Positions 15,146 to 26,631 of a stretch of DNA of 64,000 bases are shown here, piece after piece. The number at the start of each line of letters is the position of its first letter. The stretch's first letter is position 1. Origin of the DNA: Onchocerca volvulus (taxonomy: Eukaryota; Nematoda; Chromadorea; Rhabditida; Onchocercidae); the NCBI GenBank assembly GCA_000499405.2, contig HG738139.1:566564-630563 (forward strand). Reading direction: 5' to 3'. A program made the translations under genes and the position numbers. Below the pieces are notes generated by a model. The model was given only the letters and a program-made list of their open reading frames with translations. It was not told where the DNA came from and made no database searches.

Positions 15146-18100
15146 TTATGATTCAAAATGTTGCGCAGATTTCCGGAATGATCCAAAAATTTTGGTACGA
15201 TGTTGTGAACGACGCCTTGGTTGAACTTTCGGTGATGATGTTATTCGTTGCATACAAATAGTTTCATTCTGCGGAGTTTCTACACTTTGAGCTCTTTCTA
15301 CAATTTGATAACTGATCAGGAAATAAATCACTTAAGTTAAAATTAAAATTTTTATATTAAGTATGAAATATTAAAACCAACATTTAGAATTATTATGCAA
15401 GATTCGTTCATTTTGCATTATTTCATAAATAAAATTTTTTATTTTTCTAAATTTTGGTTCCATTTTTTTGTAATTTATTATATTATATTGAATACGTTCT
15501 ATTCAATATAATATAATAATTTGATTTGAATTTCTAGTCGAATATAAAACTAAAAAAATACCTCTTAGTTGTTTATTTTCAGTGACAACTGTATTGATAT
15601 TCTTGGTTTTATCAATAGATACCGATCGATGAATCGATCGAGATGTATCATAGTCGGTATCGCTACATTCTGCTTGCGCAATCGGCGCTTTTGGTTCCGT
15701 TACTGATTGTTTTACGGTACGTATCCCAATACTGGAGGATGATCGACGAACAACAGATGACAAACGACCATTTGTGACAACAGCGTGTCCATTTGTATTC
15801 GTAGGCGGTGTTGTTGTTCTTGCTGTATTGTTTGATCTAAATTCCCATTCAAAAGTTCATACATATCTTCTTTAATTTTGTGCATAAAAATTATATCGAT
15901 ATAATTAGTGAATGTAAAATAAATTCAGAATTGAAATTTCAATGAATTTGCAATTTTTGCAGTAATGATATTATGATACATAATTTTCCGTTTAAAAAAA
16001 GTTGTTTACTTCATTTTTCTCTTTTCAGTTCATTACATCTCTCTCTTTTTTCTTCACATTCAATTAATGAAACCTTCCAATTTTTTTTAATCGCCTGTTG
16101 AAGATAACAGGAGAAAATTAAATAGGATTCTAGTATCAATTTAAAAATTCTGCGAATATCAAAAAAGTTTGCGTAACTTATCGAAGTAAATTAGAAATTA
16201 GCTGACCGCAAAATATAAAATTAATTCCTCTCTTTTTAAAAAATAATTGCAAAACTTCGGTTTAATAAATTATTTTCTTATTTTACTTATTAATTCAGCC
16301 ATTATTATTTAATCTGAATTCTCCGAATCACTGTTTACTGTTTACTTTTATTGCTGTTAATTAACTTTTTACTTGCTATTATTGGTGATGGTTCGATTGT
16401 GCTGTATCCGTTTGATATATGCTTTATTTTGTTGTATCATTTCGTATAACTTATTCCTGTAATCGTCTATGCTTAGTTGAATATGATCCGGAAATGGGAG
16501 AAGAATATCATAATTTAGTGCTGGCTCATCCACTGGTGAATGAAATTGCAGAACGTATGGATGTACCAAACACTGGTCAACATTAAGACGTTTATGTGGA
16601 GCAAATATTAATAACCTGAAATAAAATTATCATAGTTATTAATAATGTGAAGGCTGGATAAGAAGATCTAATCTGTTTGATGGAAACATTTCCTGTTATA
16701 TTTATTATATATTATTTTAAAAAGATTTAATTTCAGATTGTTTGGAAATGGATAAAATTTTCTTTATATTGATTATTTTATCTTCATTTCATAATAAATT
16801 GAGTATTTCTTAATTTCATCTTGAATCATGTGGTGTCTTTTTAATACTTTACATTTTTTTTTCCGAAAATTTCATTCTAAATTTAAATGTTCGTTTGTTC
16901 AAAATCTTAAATCTTCGAAAATTCCTATCGATTGTTTTGAAACTTTTACACACACTGTTGCATTCGAATACGCACATGTTTTTATGCACTTTTTATATAC
17001 ACACGTTGCTGTGGCTCAGTTTAATTAAGTGGAAAAGATCCAGCTTGGGACAATATACGAAAGCTCTTACTGTGACAATATTTAACAGTAAGAGCTATTG
17101 TATGTCGTCTCAAACTGGATTGCATGTAAATGTAATGAATAGGTCCATAGTACACATTTGTCGGATATAACTTGTCCATATAAATAAAAATACAAATGTT
17201 CGTTTGTTCAAAATCTTAAATTTTCGAAAGTTTTCATTGATTGCTTTGAAATTCCGACACAACGTTGCATTCAAACACGCGCATGTTTTATGTATTTTTA
17301 TATACATTGTTACTGTAGCACAGTCTGATTAAGTGGAAAAGAAAGGAGAAAGTGCATGTTTCTAATGTTAGGGAGAATTAATTTCACAGTGCTGTGGATA
17401 TAGAATATTTTTGGTTGTTCCATTGTCTGTCTAGATATAGCGATTGTCTCGTTTGCCAATTTTTAGAACATGCAATATACAATTGTTCATGTGAAAAGCG
17501 ATTCATGTCTAGATCTAAGCAGCGCAATTCTAAAGATTGGCGCTAAGCTTTGTTGATGATGATTGCAAAGCCATTTGGAATTGCAATCTCTTAAATTGAA
17601 ACGGCTTATCCATTAGAATCACAGCAGTGCAAGAATTGAGGACATCTTCACCGTTGAATGTCCTGTCAAGATTGTTGTTTCTATGACTCGCTCATTAATT
17701 TTTCTACTGCAAGACGTGTGTCGTTGCAAAATTTTGGCTGGTTGATATTTCGTAAACATATTAATTGGCATGCCGATTTTCAACTACAATATATGCCGTG
17801 GGTTCCTGGCAGATTGAGTGAATTGAAATATTCTGTTAAATGATTAACCGCTTCATTGCTCCCACAGCATTGTCGACGGATTTGTATATGATTGCCTCGC
17901 TTCGAATGTTAGATTGAATAAAATTGCTAAATTCGTAGATGTCTTTGTTCTTAGCCGCAAGAATAGCACATTTACTCAACCAATCGTGATTTTTATAATT
18001 GGTTTGAATATTGAGAAATAATTTTTCAACCACTTCTTTCTTTTGACGATACTAAATTGCAGAAATTATGAAGCAATGAAAATTCGTCTTGAGGTCAAAT

Positions 18101-21100
18101 CAACTGGCATCTTGCCGTTCCGAATTTTCAGTAACCAATATGAGTATATTTCAGCTAGTCGATCGATAGTTGGATTCGCTTATGTGTAGTTAATTTTGAC
18201 GTTCTTATGTTTCGCCACAAAGAATTTGAACTTGAATTTGAACTCCTGATGCCTTCGAATTGTACGACTAAAACTGACTCAAGCTCCGAAGTCCTGACCT
18301 TTCAAATTCTTCGGAACTCTTCCTGCACCAGTAAACGTTTTATGATTTTCTGACCATCTTATTTCAGAAGATAGACGTGGTCAATAAATTTGTTCCCCTC
18401 ATTTGCTTTTACCTGTCACAGATGTGATAGGTTAGGAAAAAAAGTAAGTATATCCATACAAAAACCACGCGATTAGTCAAATACAACATTATTTCAAAAC
18501 TTTTGAGTCGGTCGAGAATTTGCAACGTTTTGCCAAAAGTAACAACGAACATTTACATTTTTATTTATATAGGAATTTTTTGAGTATTATTCCTCAGTGT
18601 TATCTCTTTTCTTTAACTTTAAAAATGATTGTATTTTTAAAAGAAAAAAAGTGAATTTTAACAAATACCTTTGAACCAAATCAATAGCTTGAGGGTCTGA
18701 ATTCATCAAATATAATTCTAATGGTTTTTGTGGCCTCCGTGGCATTTTCTCTAGCACAGATGATGCATACTGTGATCCAATACTTTCGACATCCGACTAA
18801 AAATTAATCTAGGAATTCCTGAATATAATCTTTTGTCTTTTTGAGGTTTAAAATTTAACTGTATATCTCCAAACTTTTTTGTAGTAATTGCTACAATTTT
18901 GGTAATTTTGCGAAAAAATGATAGATGTTATTTAAATTAGAAATGAAGAAATTGTGATTCAAACAAAATAAACGAGTTTAAGACAGGATCTTCAAATTTT
19001 GAATAAACTTATGACACTATGAAGTCCTCATTCTTTTTTCTTGCCTTATAAGAATATTAAAAAGCTTCGTTTGGTACTTTTTTGTTTATCCATGTCTGTA
19101 GATTCTGAATAAATGACAAAGCTATCAATAACGAAATTTATTGAAAAATTTCGTTTTTTTTTTTTGACCTAATTTTCTTTTAATTTCTAAAAGTCTATCC
19201 AATGAAATAAATGAATGAAAATGAACCTTTGATGGCCTCAATATGGTATTCATAATTCGTTCAATTTGGTTAATAGTTGAACTACCAGGGAAAAGTGCAT
19301 GGCCAAGAAGCATTTCAGCAAGGATGCAGCCTAAACTCCACATATCAACACCTTTCGTATAACATTTTGCTGACAGTAAAATTTCGGGTGAACGATACCA
19401 TCGTGTTGCGACATATTCCTAAAAATATATTCTTTATTTTATTCAAAAAATTATTTTGCATTTCCAATTCCATAATTTCTAGCAGTAACTTGCTTGCTAC
19501 TTTCGAAATTGGCTACTATCGACTTCTTATTATCAAATTGCTCCATTTGGCTTACTAATCGTATTTTTCTATATCTTCATTATTATGATACTGTACTTAC
19601 TTAACTAGACCATTCTACAGTATGTTTGGAATTCTTTAAGATGAAAAGGATAAATTTCTAAAATTTGAAGCTAAATATTACGGTTAATTCTGGCACAGTT
19701 TGTCCTTCTGGATAGTCTTCGATTTGCGATAATGATCTGGCCAAACCAAAGTCAGCTAACTTCACACGACAATCAGCATCCAGTAATATATTAGAAGGTT
19801 TCAAATCACTGAATTTAAATTTTGTCAATTATTGCAGTGGATAATTAAAGAAATTAGCTACGAATCATTAGTTTGATTGCTTTCATTGATATTTCATATC
19901 GAAATTATCAGTACAATCTAATTTCATAACGTTGCTCCTTTAATGATTATAAAATATGAAAAAATTTTCTGCTGCTAAGGTAATTGCTTCTCACATAATT
20001 TAGAATATCCCCTAAATTTCAGTTTTTTTTTTTTTTTTTCAAACTTTGTCGCATTTCTATTTTATTCTGTAGAAATCACTGTATTCAGCATAATATTCTA
20101 GTTCTATTAGAAATGAATTTAAAAACTTCTTAAAAATTAAATGATTGTTCTTGAAAGGAAACTTGGCATTTTTTTTTTTTTTTTTGTCCGCAAAACTATT
20201 CTTTATGATTTAATAATTTGCAAATATTGATGATGATCAATTCCATAATGCTTGAAATATTTTAAAATTTGTCTATTATCAAAATAATGTCACGTTGATA
20301 TCAATATATTCATGATTATGTTACAAAATATCAATATCATTAAAATGACAATTCAAAATGATGAAAATTCACAGAAATTCACAATTCGCAATTATCTTAT
20401 CTTATCATTTAACAGAGCCATTGAATATCGGCGTAACTAATCATAAAAAAAATCATAGGCTACTTTAATTAAGCAAATTTCAATGACTTTTTTCTGAAAT
20501 TACATTCCATTATGTTATCTGCTTTGCTGTTATACATTTAAGTTAACTGTTTTGCAAATTTTCAAATATTTCTTCCTCATTTTATTTGCTTAAATTTTAT
20601 TTTTTCAAATTCAATAAATCTTTCGAATATTGAAAATAGTGGGTAAATTTTAATTAATGCTATAATTTTGCAAATAAGCCAACAAGCAATATGTAAATAA
20701 ATGCTGGAAACTTCCTCTTTGTTCGAATAATTTTGCTCCGTATTTCTTTTTCATACAATTTTGTACAAAATTATAGCAAATTATAGCACTATTATTACGA
20801 TAGGAATGATTCATTTTTTATTTTTCGTTTATTTAAAAATAATTTTTCAGAAATACTTGTTCTTTCATCTGCTTAAAAATGAATGGTATTTGAAAATTAT
20901 TTAAAGTATAATGCTCGGATCTTTTTAATTCTACTTTTCCCATTTTCTGGACCGAAATTTTAATAAATGTAAAAACAAATAAGTTTTTTCAGTGAAATCA
21001 AAAATTAAGCAGTTCTTCTAAATGAAAAATTATTATTTTATTGATAATTATTTGAGAAAATAACTAACCGATGCAAAACATTTCCGCTATGCAAAAAACG

Positions 21101-22594
21101 TACGGCTCGAAATAACTGGCACATAATATATTTTTTATGAATGTCCTTCAAGATAGTTAGCTTTTTAATAACATTATGCAAATCAGCTTCCATAAATTCG
21201 AATACTAAATAAATATCCCTGAAAATGAATAAATAGACAAGTAAATATCATCGAGAAATATTGTTAATTTCAATTTAACCATTTCAATAATTTTAGTTAC
21301 TCGATCCATAATAAACATCATTGCTAAATCTAGTCTGAAAATCTAAAAAGGTTTATGTAATTAAAACAAAGCATATAATCAAAGCATGTATTGTAGTAGG
21401 AATTTTTTAATAAGACGAAGAATAAGTTTTTTCAAATTTGAACAAATTTTTTTTTTCAATGTAAATTTACGTATTTCTTCCCCTTACGGTAAAATAATTC
21501 ATTAAAATTATAAACAAATAAAAACTGAAATTATGGTTCGGTTTCTTTTTAAATTTCAATTATTTCTTGCATGAAAGACGAAGAATAAGTATTTTAACTT
21601 CATTTTTCAAGATATTCACATTATTGTTTAGCAACTCCATCTTTTTTAAATTATTATTTTGATTTTCCTGCTTCTCTGTTCTAACTTTTGCTTTTTTTAT
21701 TATTTGATTGGTGAAATAGGAGAAGAAAAGTTTAATATTTAATATTTTGAATTTTTTTGAAAGTGATACGATGTGCTAAATTAAATGAATAATATAAGTG
21801 ACGTCAATAAATCCGATTAGTGTAATCAAAAATACCTGTTATTATCAGCTTTAAGAACATCAAATAATTTGATGATATTCGGATGTCGCCCGAATTCTTG
21901 CAGAAACATTATTTCCCGGAATGTTCGCTGTGCATCGGTTTGATTCCGGAAAGCATCAAAAATTTTCTTCAGTGCTACCGTTTCACGTACTTGCCTGCAA
22001 TTTTTTCATTTACATCCTGAAAATTAGTAATATATTTCTATCCATCCATTATTTTCCTTTTCCTCTTGTTAGTTTCTGTAAATTTAGAGTTAAAAATTTT
22101 TAAGCTCAAATTTAAAATGTTTTTATTGGAAATTTCCACCTGAAATGAATTTTTAAAATTGAGAAGAAACTTTCGTCCATTTCCGATAGTATTGCTGATC
22201 TCTAATAAATAAATATACATAATTCTAATATGTAAAATTGCGGAATGAATATCAAAAAGTGGGAAGCTCATATTATAAGTATGGATTATCTCTTAAGTTT
22301 CTTCTTTTTTATTTTATAAAAAATTTAAAAAATTTAATAAAAATTTTTCGTCACTTTGTGATTCCGAATATAACATTTCTTTTGTTGATTATTCTTCTTC
22401 TTTTAGAATTTTACAATTTATTGAAAATGATTAAATATGAACTTCTCTGTAATAATTTATTCACACAAATAATTAATAATTAAAAAATAATTCCACCTAT
22501 CAATAGCTTTCCATACGATCCCATAAGCTCCTTTACCGAGACGTTTGTGTAAATCGTATCGTTCAATGATATGACTATCAACGTCTTCAGACAT
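15146..22594 (-). CDS. mapk-15: Atypical MAP kinase MAPK15/ERK7, nine exons
   Basis: Ser/Thr kinase of the ERK7/ERK8 class; known members act in cilium formation, autophagy and, in C. elegans, neuronal signalling. Exons, 5' to 3' on minus: 22497-22594, 21836-21994, 21069-21218, 19682-19808, 19227-19418, 18669-18796, 16373-16615, 15562-15836, 15146-15297. All introns are GT-AG, phases agree, and they encode 507 residues (human is about 544). Seen: glycine loop [12 protein letters not shown] (19-30), catalytic Lys42 in VALKK, HRDLKPSN (135-142), DFG (155-157), activation motif TEY (178-180) split between exons 4 and 5, TRWYRSPE, then the ERK8-like [11 protein letters not shown] (285-295). The C-terminal third (after about 340) is Ser/Thr/Arg-rich and unstructured, typical of the subfamily. 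Start: [13 protein letters not shown], the first ATG in frame, aligns with ERK7 N-termini. The junction into the last exon is the least certain. Confidence 0.93.
15475..15519. repeat. 20-bp perfect inverted repeat, 5-nt loop
   Basis: Arms at 15475-15494 and 15500-15519 are exact reverse complements around the loop CGTTC. The arms are almost wholly A and T. It lies in the last intron (15298-15561) of the kinase gene, on either strand. It could be a cruciform-prone AT palindrome or the remnant of a foldback element. Confidence 0.85.
16885..17342. repeat. Two 150-bp direct repeats with a hairpin between
   Basis: Copy A (16885-17038) and copy B (17194-17342) start with the same AAATGTTCGTTTGTTCAAAA and end with the same AAGTGGAAAAGA; the interior is clearly alignable with scattered substitutions and small gaps. 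The spacer of about 155 bp holds a perfect 12-bp hairpin, arms 17062-17073 and 17085-17096 around an 11-nt loop. The set abuts the helicase remnant at 17384-18226 in the same kinase intron, so it may be the non-coding end of the same element; I found no clear CTRR Helitron terminus. Confidence 0.75.
17384..18226 (-). pseudogene. Decayed Helitron PIF1-like helicase, C-terminal part
   Basis: Read on minus across frameshifts and stops, the stretch follows the C-terminal order of Helitron RepHel helicases: [13 protein letters not shown] (near 18190-18226), [30 protein letters not shown] with [10 protein letters not shown] (17836-18033 is still open), [26 protein letters not shown], a broken INKA-QSLE motif, and finally [11 protein letters not shown] with a stop at 17384. 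The Rep nuclease and Walker A part are absent, so it is a 5'-truncated, inactive copy. It sits in intron 6 (16616-18668) of the MAPK15 gene, in the same orientation. Base composition is visibly richer in G and C than the flanking intron, consistent with a transferred or transposed segment. Confidence 0.85.
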
Positions 22595-22623
22595 TGCATA
22601 AATTAATGATAGAAGATTTTCCC

Positions 22624-22626
22624 TCT
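22624..22626 (-). promoter_or_regulatory. Possible trans-splice acceptor of the kinase mRNA
   Basis: On minus, TTATTTACGTCAG is followed 30 nt later by the ATG at 22594. The AG at 22625-22626 would make 22624 the first base after a spliced leader. The preceding tract is only moderately pyrimidine-rich, so this is a candidate. It would leave the Thr-codon repeat further upstream out of the mature mRNA. Confidence 0.35.
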
Positions 22627-22702
22627 GACGTAAATAACGTATATTACAATATAAATTACTTGTATGTAGACAACAGTTACACGTAGGACGTGAAGCACCG
22701 GT

Positions 22703-22707
22703 AGTAA

Positions 22708-22755
<48 letters not shown>

Positions 22756-22774
22756 TAGTAGTAGTAATAGTAGT
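22703..22774. repeat. (AGT)n trinucleotide repeat
   Basis: More than twenty nearly uninterrupted AGT units on plus, read as ACT (Thr) on minus. It lies just upstream of the MAPK15 ATG and in the same open frame, which runs about 125 codons upstream without a stop but also without any ATG. I therefore read it as leader or promoter DNA; a spliced upstream exon could turn it into a Thr-rich N-terminal extension. Confidence 0.85.
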
Positions 22775-23543
22775 AGAAATATTTATAGGTGTTGTTGTTG
22801 TGCTATTGAAATTTGATGATGTGATATTATTTGTTTTATCGATATTGATTAATCGCCAACGATTTCGTTTATTTTTTTGGCGTAAATTTTTCTCAGTTGA
22901 ACAAGATGTATGATAAGATTGTTGAATTGGGATAATGCGATTTTTATCAGTTGGAGAAAATGAATTCACGTAAAATATAGAATTTCTGGAAATGTTTGGT
23001 TGTTGTTTGAAGGAAAATAATAATCAAGTTTTATGAATATATCGTCGAATACCTATTCGGTTCTTCTTCTTCTTTTATTTCTCAACTTTCTGAGAGACAA
23101 GCCTGCCAGGAGAATGTCATAAAATGAAGAATAAAAGGCTTTTTGGTTGATTGGTTGTTCTCGTTTTGCTGAGTGTCAACTTTTAGGACACACAAAAAAT
23201 TGGTTGCTATCAAATAACTTCCAACTAATTTTTGAAATTGCTATACATAAGCTATATAATATGCATTAATCATTCTTGTTTCATAGGATGATGATGATAA
23301 AGATGACAAGGATGACGACTGGTGACACTAATGATGATGATGATAAAGATTAGCTAATGGCTCACAGCTTAGCGAACACCTTTTCAATAACTTTTATTGA
23401 AAGTATGGATGAACCATGAAATATATTGGATGATGAGAAGGATGGATGATTTTGCATCGAATCAAATTATTACTCGTAAAATTGTCTAGCAAATTTTAGT
23501 CATCCTGAAATGAAACGAAATATGCAAATGAAGATAGAACAAT

Positions 23544-23617
23544 GAAATTGACGATTGTTCTAGATCGAAACTATTATGAGTATGCACTAGTTTCGATCTT
23601 CGAACAATTTCAATTTC
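23544..23617. ncRNA. Pre-miRNA-like hairpin, strand unknown
   Basis: The left arm (23544-23573) and right arm (23588-23617) form about 27 base pairs: 12 next to the loop, then a 1x2 internal loop, 7 more, a 2x1 internal loop, and 8 at the base. The terminal loop is 14 nt. Arm length, small asymmetric bulges and loop size match an animal pre-miRNA. The sequence is much less AT-simple than typical chance palindromes here. I do not recognise a known miRNA seed on either arm. It lies about 950 bp upstream of the MAPK15 start. A foldback transposon remnant is the main alternative. Confidence 0.45.
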
Positions 23618-24104
23618 TTCAACTAAGAAATGAATGAAAAACTATTATCATTTGCAAAAATATCATTTAAGCTCTTTTTTTCCTCAAAGATTGTTAACTT
23701 CAAATTTCCGTTGTTTATTATTGAATGGACATTTCGATAATTAATTCTATAAATTTATGATTGCAAAATTTACTAATAAAAATGTGTGACAAAACGCAAC
23801 ATTTTGCATTACAAATGTTAGTCAGCTTGAACTAACAAATGAATGAAAATATTAATTTCATAGATTTCATTAACCAAATTTCTTTTTTTTTTTCAAATGA
23901 CTTTTCTCCATTTGTTTTTTAAACATAGCAACCTGAAAAAGAAACGAAAAAAAGGCAAAAAATAGAATGAAATAATCTGAGAGGAAAAAAGATGAAATTT
24001 AAAAAGATGGACGGATATATTTCAAGAATTTTTATTAAAACTACTTGCAAATTAATCATGCAATACAGGTCCAGTTTGTAATAATCGATATATAACTATA
24101 AAAA

Positions 24105-24345
24105 TTATTTCCGGTACACATCAATCGGTATATAGATTTATCGATCGAAAATACCTACTGATATACAGACGTATAAAATCACAATAACAATAAACAGCAC
24201 ACAATCCTGCAAAATTATTTCCGGTAAACAATTTGTGCAAGTCATTTCCGGCATATTTCCGGTATCTAACCATTCCGGCATAATACCTACACAAATTATC
24301 TTCGGTATACAACCATATTCAAGTTATTTCCGGTACATACCTGTG
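24105..24345. repeat. Degenerate TTCCGGTA repeat array
   Basis: Variants of ATTTCCGGTAcAcA occur about seven times, near 24110, 24221, 24246, 24258, 24272, 24301 and 24328, at irregular 12- to 30-nt spacing in the right-hand part. The repeats are interleaved with CAAATTNTGTGCAA-type segments. It looks like an eroded minisatellite. Confidence 0.7.
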
Positions 24346-26600
24346 CAAACTAAATCCACCTGATACACATAGACACAAGTGTGTACATATCGGATATATC
24401 TCGTGAAGCTTGGCAGTTTTTATACCGGTGACTATAGCAACGATTATGGAACACTGACAATATGGCTAGGCTAATACCTTTTCCATCACATTACCCATCC
24501 ATGGAGCCTAGGCTCTCTCTATCTGACCTGATCAGTATGTGTTCTTTCCTTGCTTTTTCGTTTAACGCTACCTTCCAATTCTCTTAATTGATTTCCAAAA
24601 AAAAAAGGAAAAAATTATGAGAAAGAATATATTATGCATTCAATAAATTGATAAAATTAAACCGAACAATAAAGCAATAACCGAAACTTAAAAATGAAAA
24701 TAATTAATAGAACAAATTTTAAATTCCATTTTACAAATTCTAATTTAATTACAAATACTTAATAAATTTAAATTTTTTATTTTTCATTGCTTCATATTTT
24801 ACGTTTTTTTTCCATTCCTTTCTCGATTATTCGAGATGGAATGGTAATATTTGGTGAGGATTTATGGATAAAAATGATATAATAATGTTTCCAATGTAAA
24901 ATCTTTACTTTTTGAATTGAGAGAAAAAAATTTCTTCACATATTATTGAAATTTATATTTGCAAATTTTTAAAGAATAAAATATAGTTGAAAATCAAATT
25001 TTCAGAATTTTCACGAAACACATATCATAACTTTTTAAATTTCAATCATTAAGTTTTAATTTGTTTTAATTCATATTTGCATTCGATAATTTTACAATAT
25101 TGAAATAATCATTTATACATTTTCATTTCAGTCAGTGCGGTAGAACAGAAGGGATTAATTTGCTACATTTTAGATATTTCAATCTTCAAGTTCATCTGTA
25201 TTGTATAAAATTTAGAATGTATGTCTTTCAGGTACAAATTTTATTCTCTTATTTAGGAATTTACAAAAAAAAACAGCATCATTAATGAAAATGTCATTAT
25301 TTAAGTTAACCAGTTAATTTACTTTTCAAAATAGGCAAAAAAATAGTAGAAGTAAAAGTTCCATTGATTATTGAATTTGGATGACAAATTATTAGGGTGA
25401 CAAATTCGACAGCTTTCTCTCAGGCTTGTCAAACATAGGCATCCTGGTGATAATCTTTGTTGCTTAAAAGCATTTTAAAGTCGTTGCCATGGATAATGGT
25501 AAATATTTTGTCACTGAAATTTGAAATTCTAATAAAATTATATTGACATTTCTTCTTCCAACTTTTTCATTATATTCAAAAGTATAATGCTACACGTCAA
25601 TACAATTTAATTTTGCTTTCAAGCAATTTGAGAAAAACATTTAGGAAACGAAGTATTAATTAGTATTAATTTTTATAGTAATCATACAAATCAATAATAA
25701 ACAATTGCTAAATAAATATTGACGAAATAACGACAAAAATCTTTATCAAGAAAAGAATTTTTAATTATCACTTTGAAAAAAGTTTTTTTTGCAATCATTT
25801 TTAGTAGAGATAAAGTTTTTAACCTTTTGAATAAAAAAAGGTTAAAAATGAATGCTAGAGAACAAAAATGGTGACTTAAATGTTTTCACTTTTAAACCGC
25901 TTGTTATCACTAAATATCGACCATCGCATGTCGTATTTGTGATAAGATGAAATGAACATTAGACAATTTATGCAAAGATTTAAATCATTTACTGTTTAAC
26001 TTTCTTTACTTTAACTTTTCATTTTAACTCATTGTTAATAAGAAAGAATTAAGAATTATAAAATGATTTTTACAGAAATGCAATGCAATGCCAATGTTGT
26101 AATGGCAATAAGATTTGATTTATATAATTTGATTAAGCGTATGAAAAATCAATTAATTATATGAATAAGCATTTACCCACTGATTTTGCTAGAATAATTA
26201 ATTTATGATTTGTTGCCATTTATATCACATAATATGAAAACGACAATAATTAATTTAATTTTGCAAACGACATCGAAGAAACAAGAAAAAGAAATTTCTC
26301 AGTGAAGATTTAAAAATAAATAAGATTGCAGCTGCAAGAAGAGAAATTTAGTTTTCTACTTTTTGTTCCAAATTTCAAAATTTCATTAATTATAAATAAG
26401 ATTCAATAGGCAGCTTTTTCTTTTTGCTCAATTATTAATTATTATGAGTAAAAATTTTTGAAAATTCAGTTTCTTTGAGAAAATCGCTTTCAGTTTAAGA
26501 AAACTGAAAAAAACTAATCTGGAATCTTTTTATTCATTCATTTATCAAATTTTAATATTTATTAAAATTCAGTTCTTTGTTTCTTTATCCTATGTCCTCT

Positions 26601-26631
26601 TTTTCTCTCTCTCTCCCTCTCCCTCTCTTCC
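26601..26631. repeat. CT-rich simple repeat
   Basis: A run of CT and CCCT units about 31 nt long, purine-rich (GA/GGGA) on minus. It is a simple repeat in intergenic DNA. Confidence 0.85.

Noticed and set aside
25485..25502. A Kozak-like GCCATGGATAATG followed by GTAAAT, resembling a tiny first exon.
   Set aside because: Only three codons, with no second exon found in any phase.
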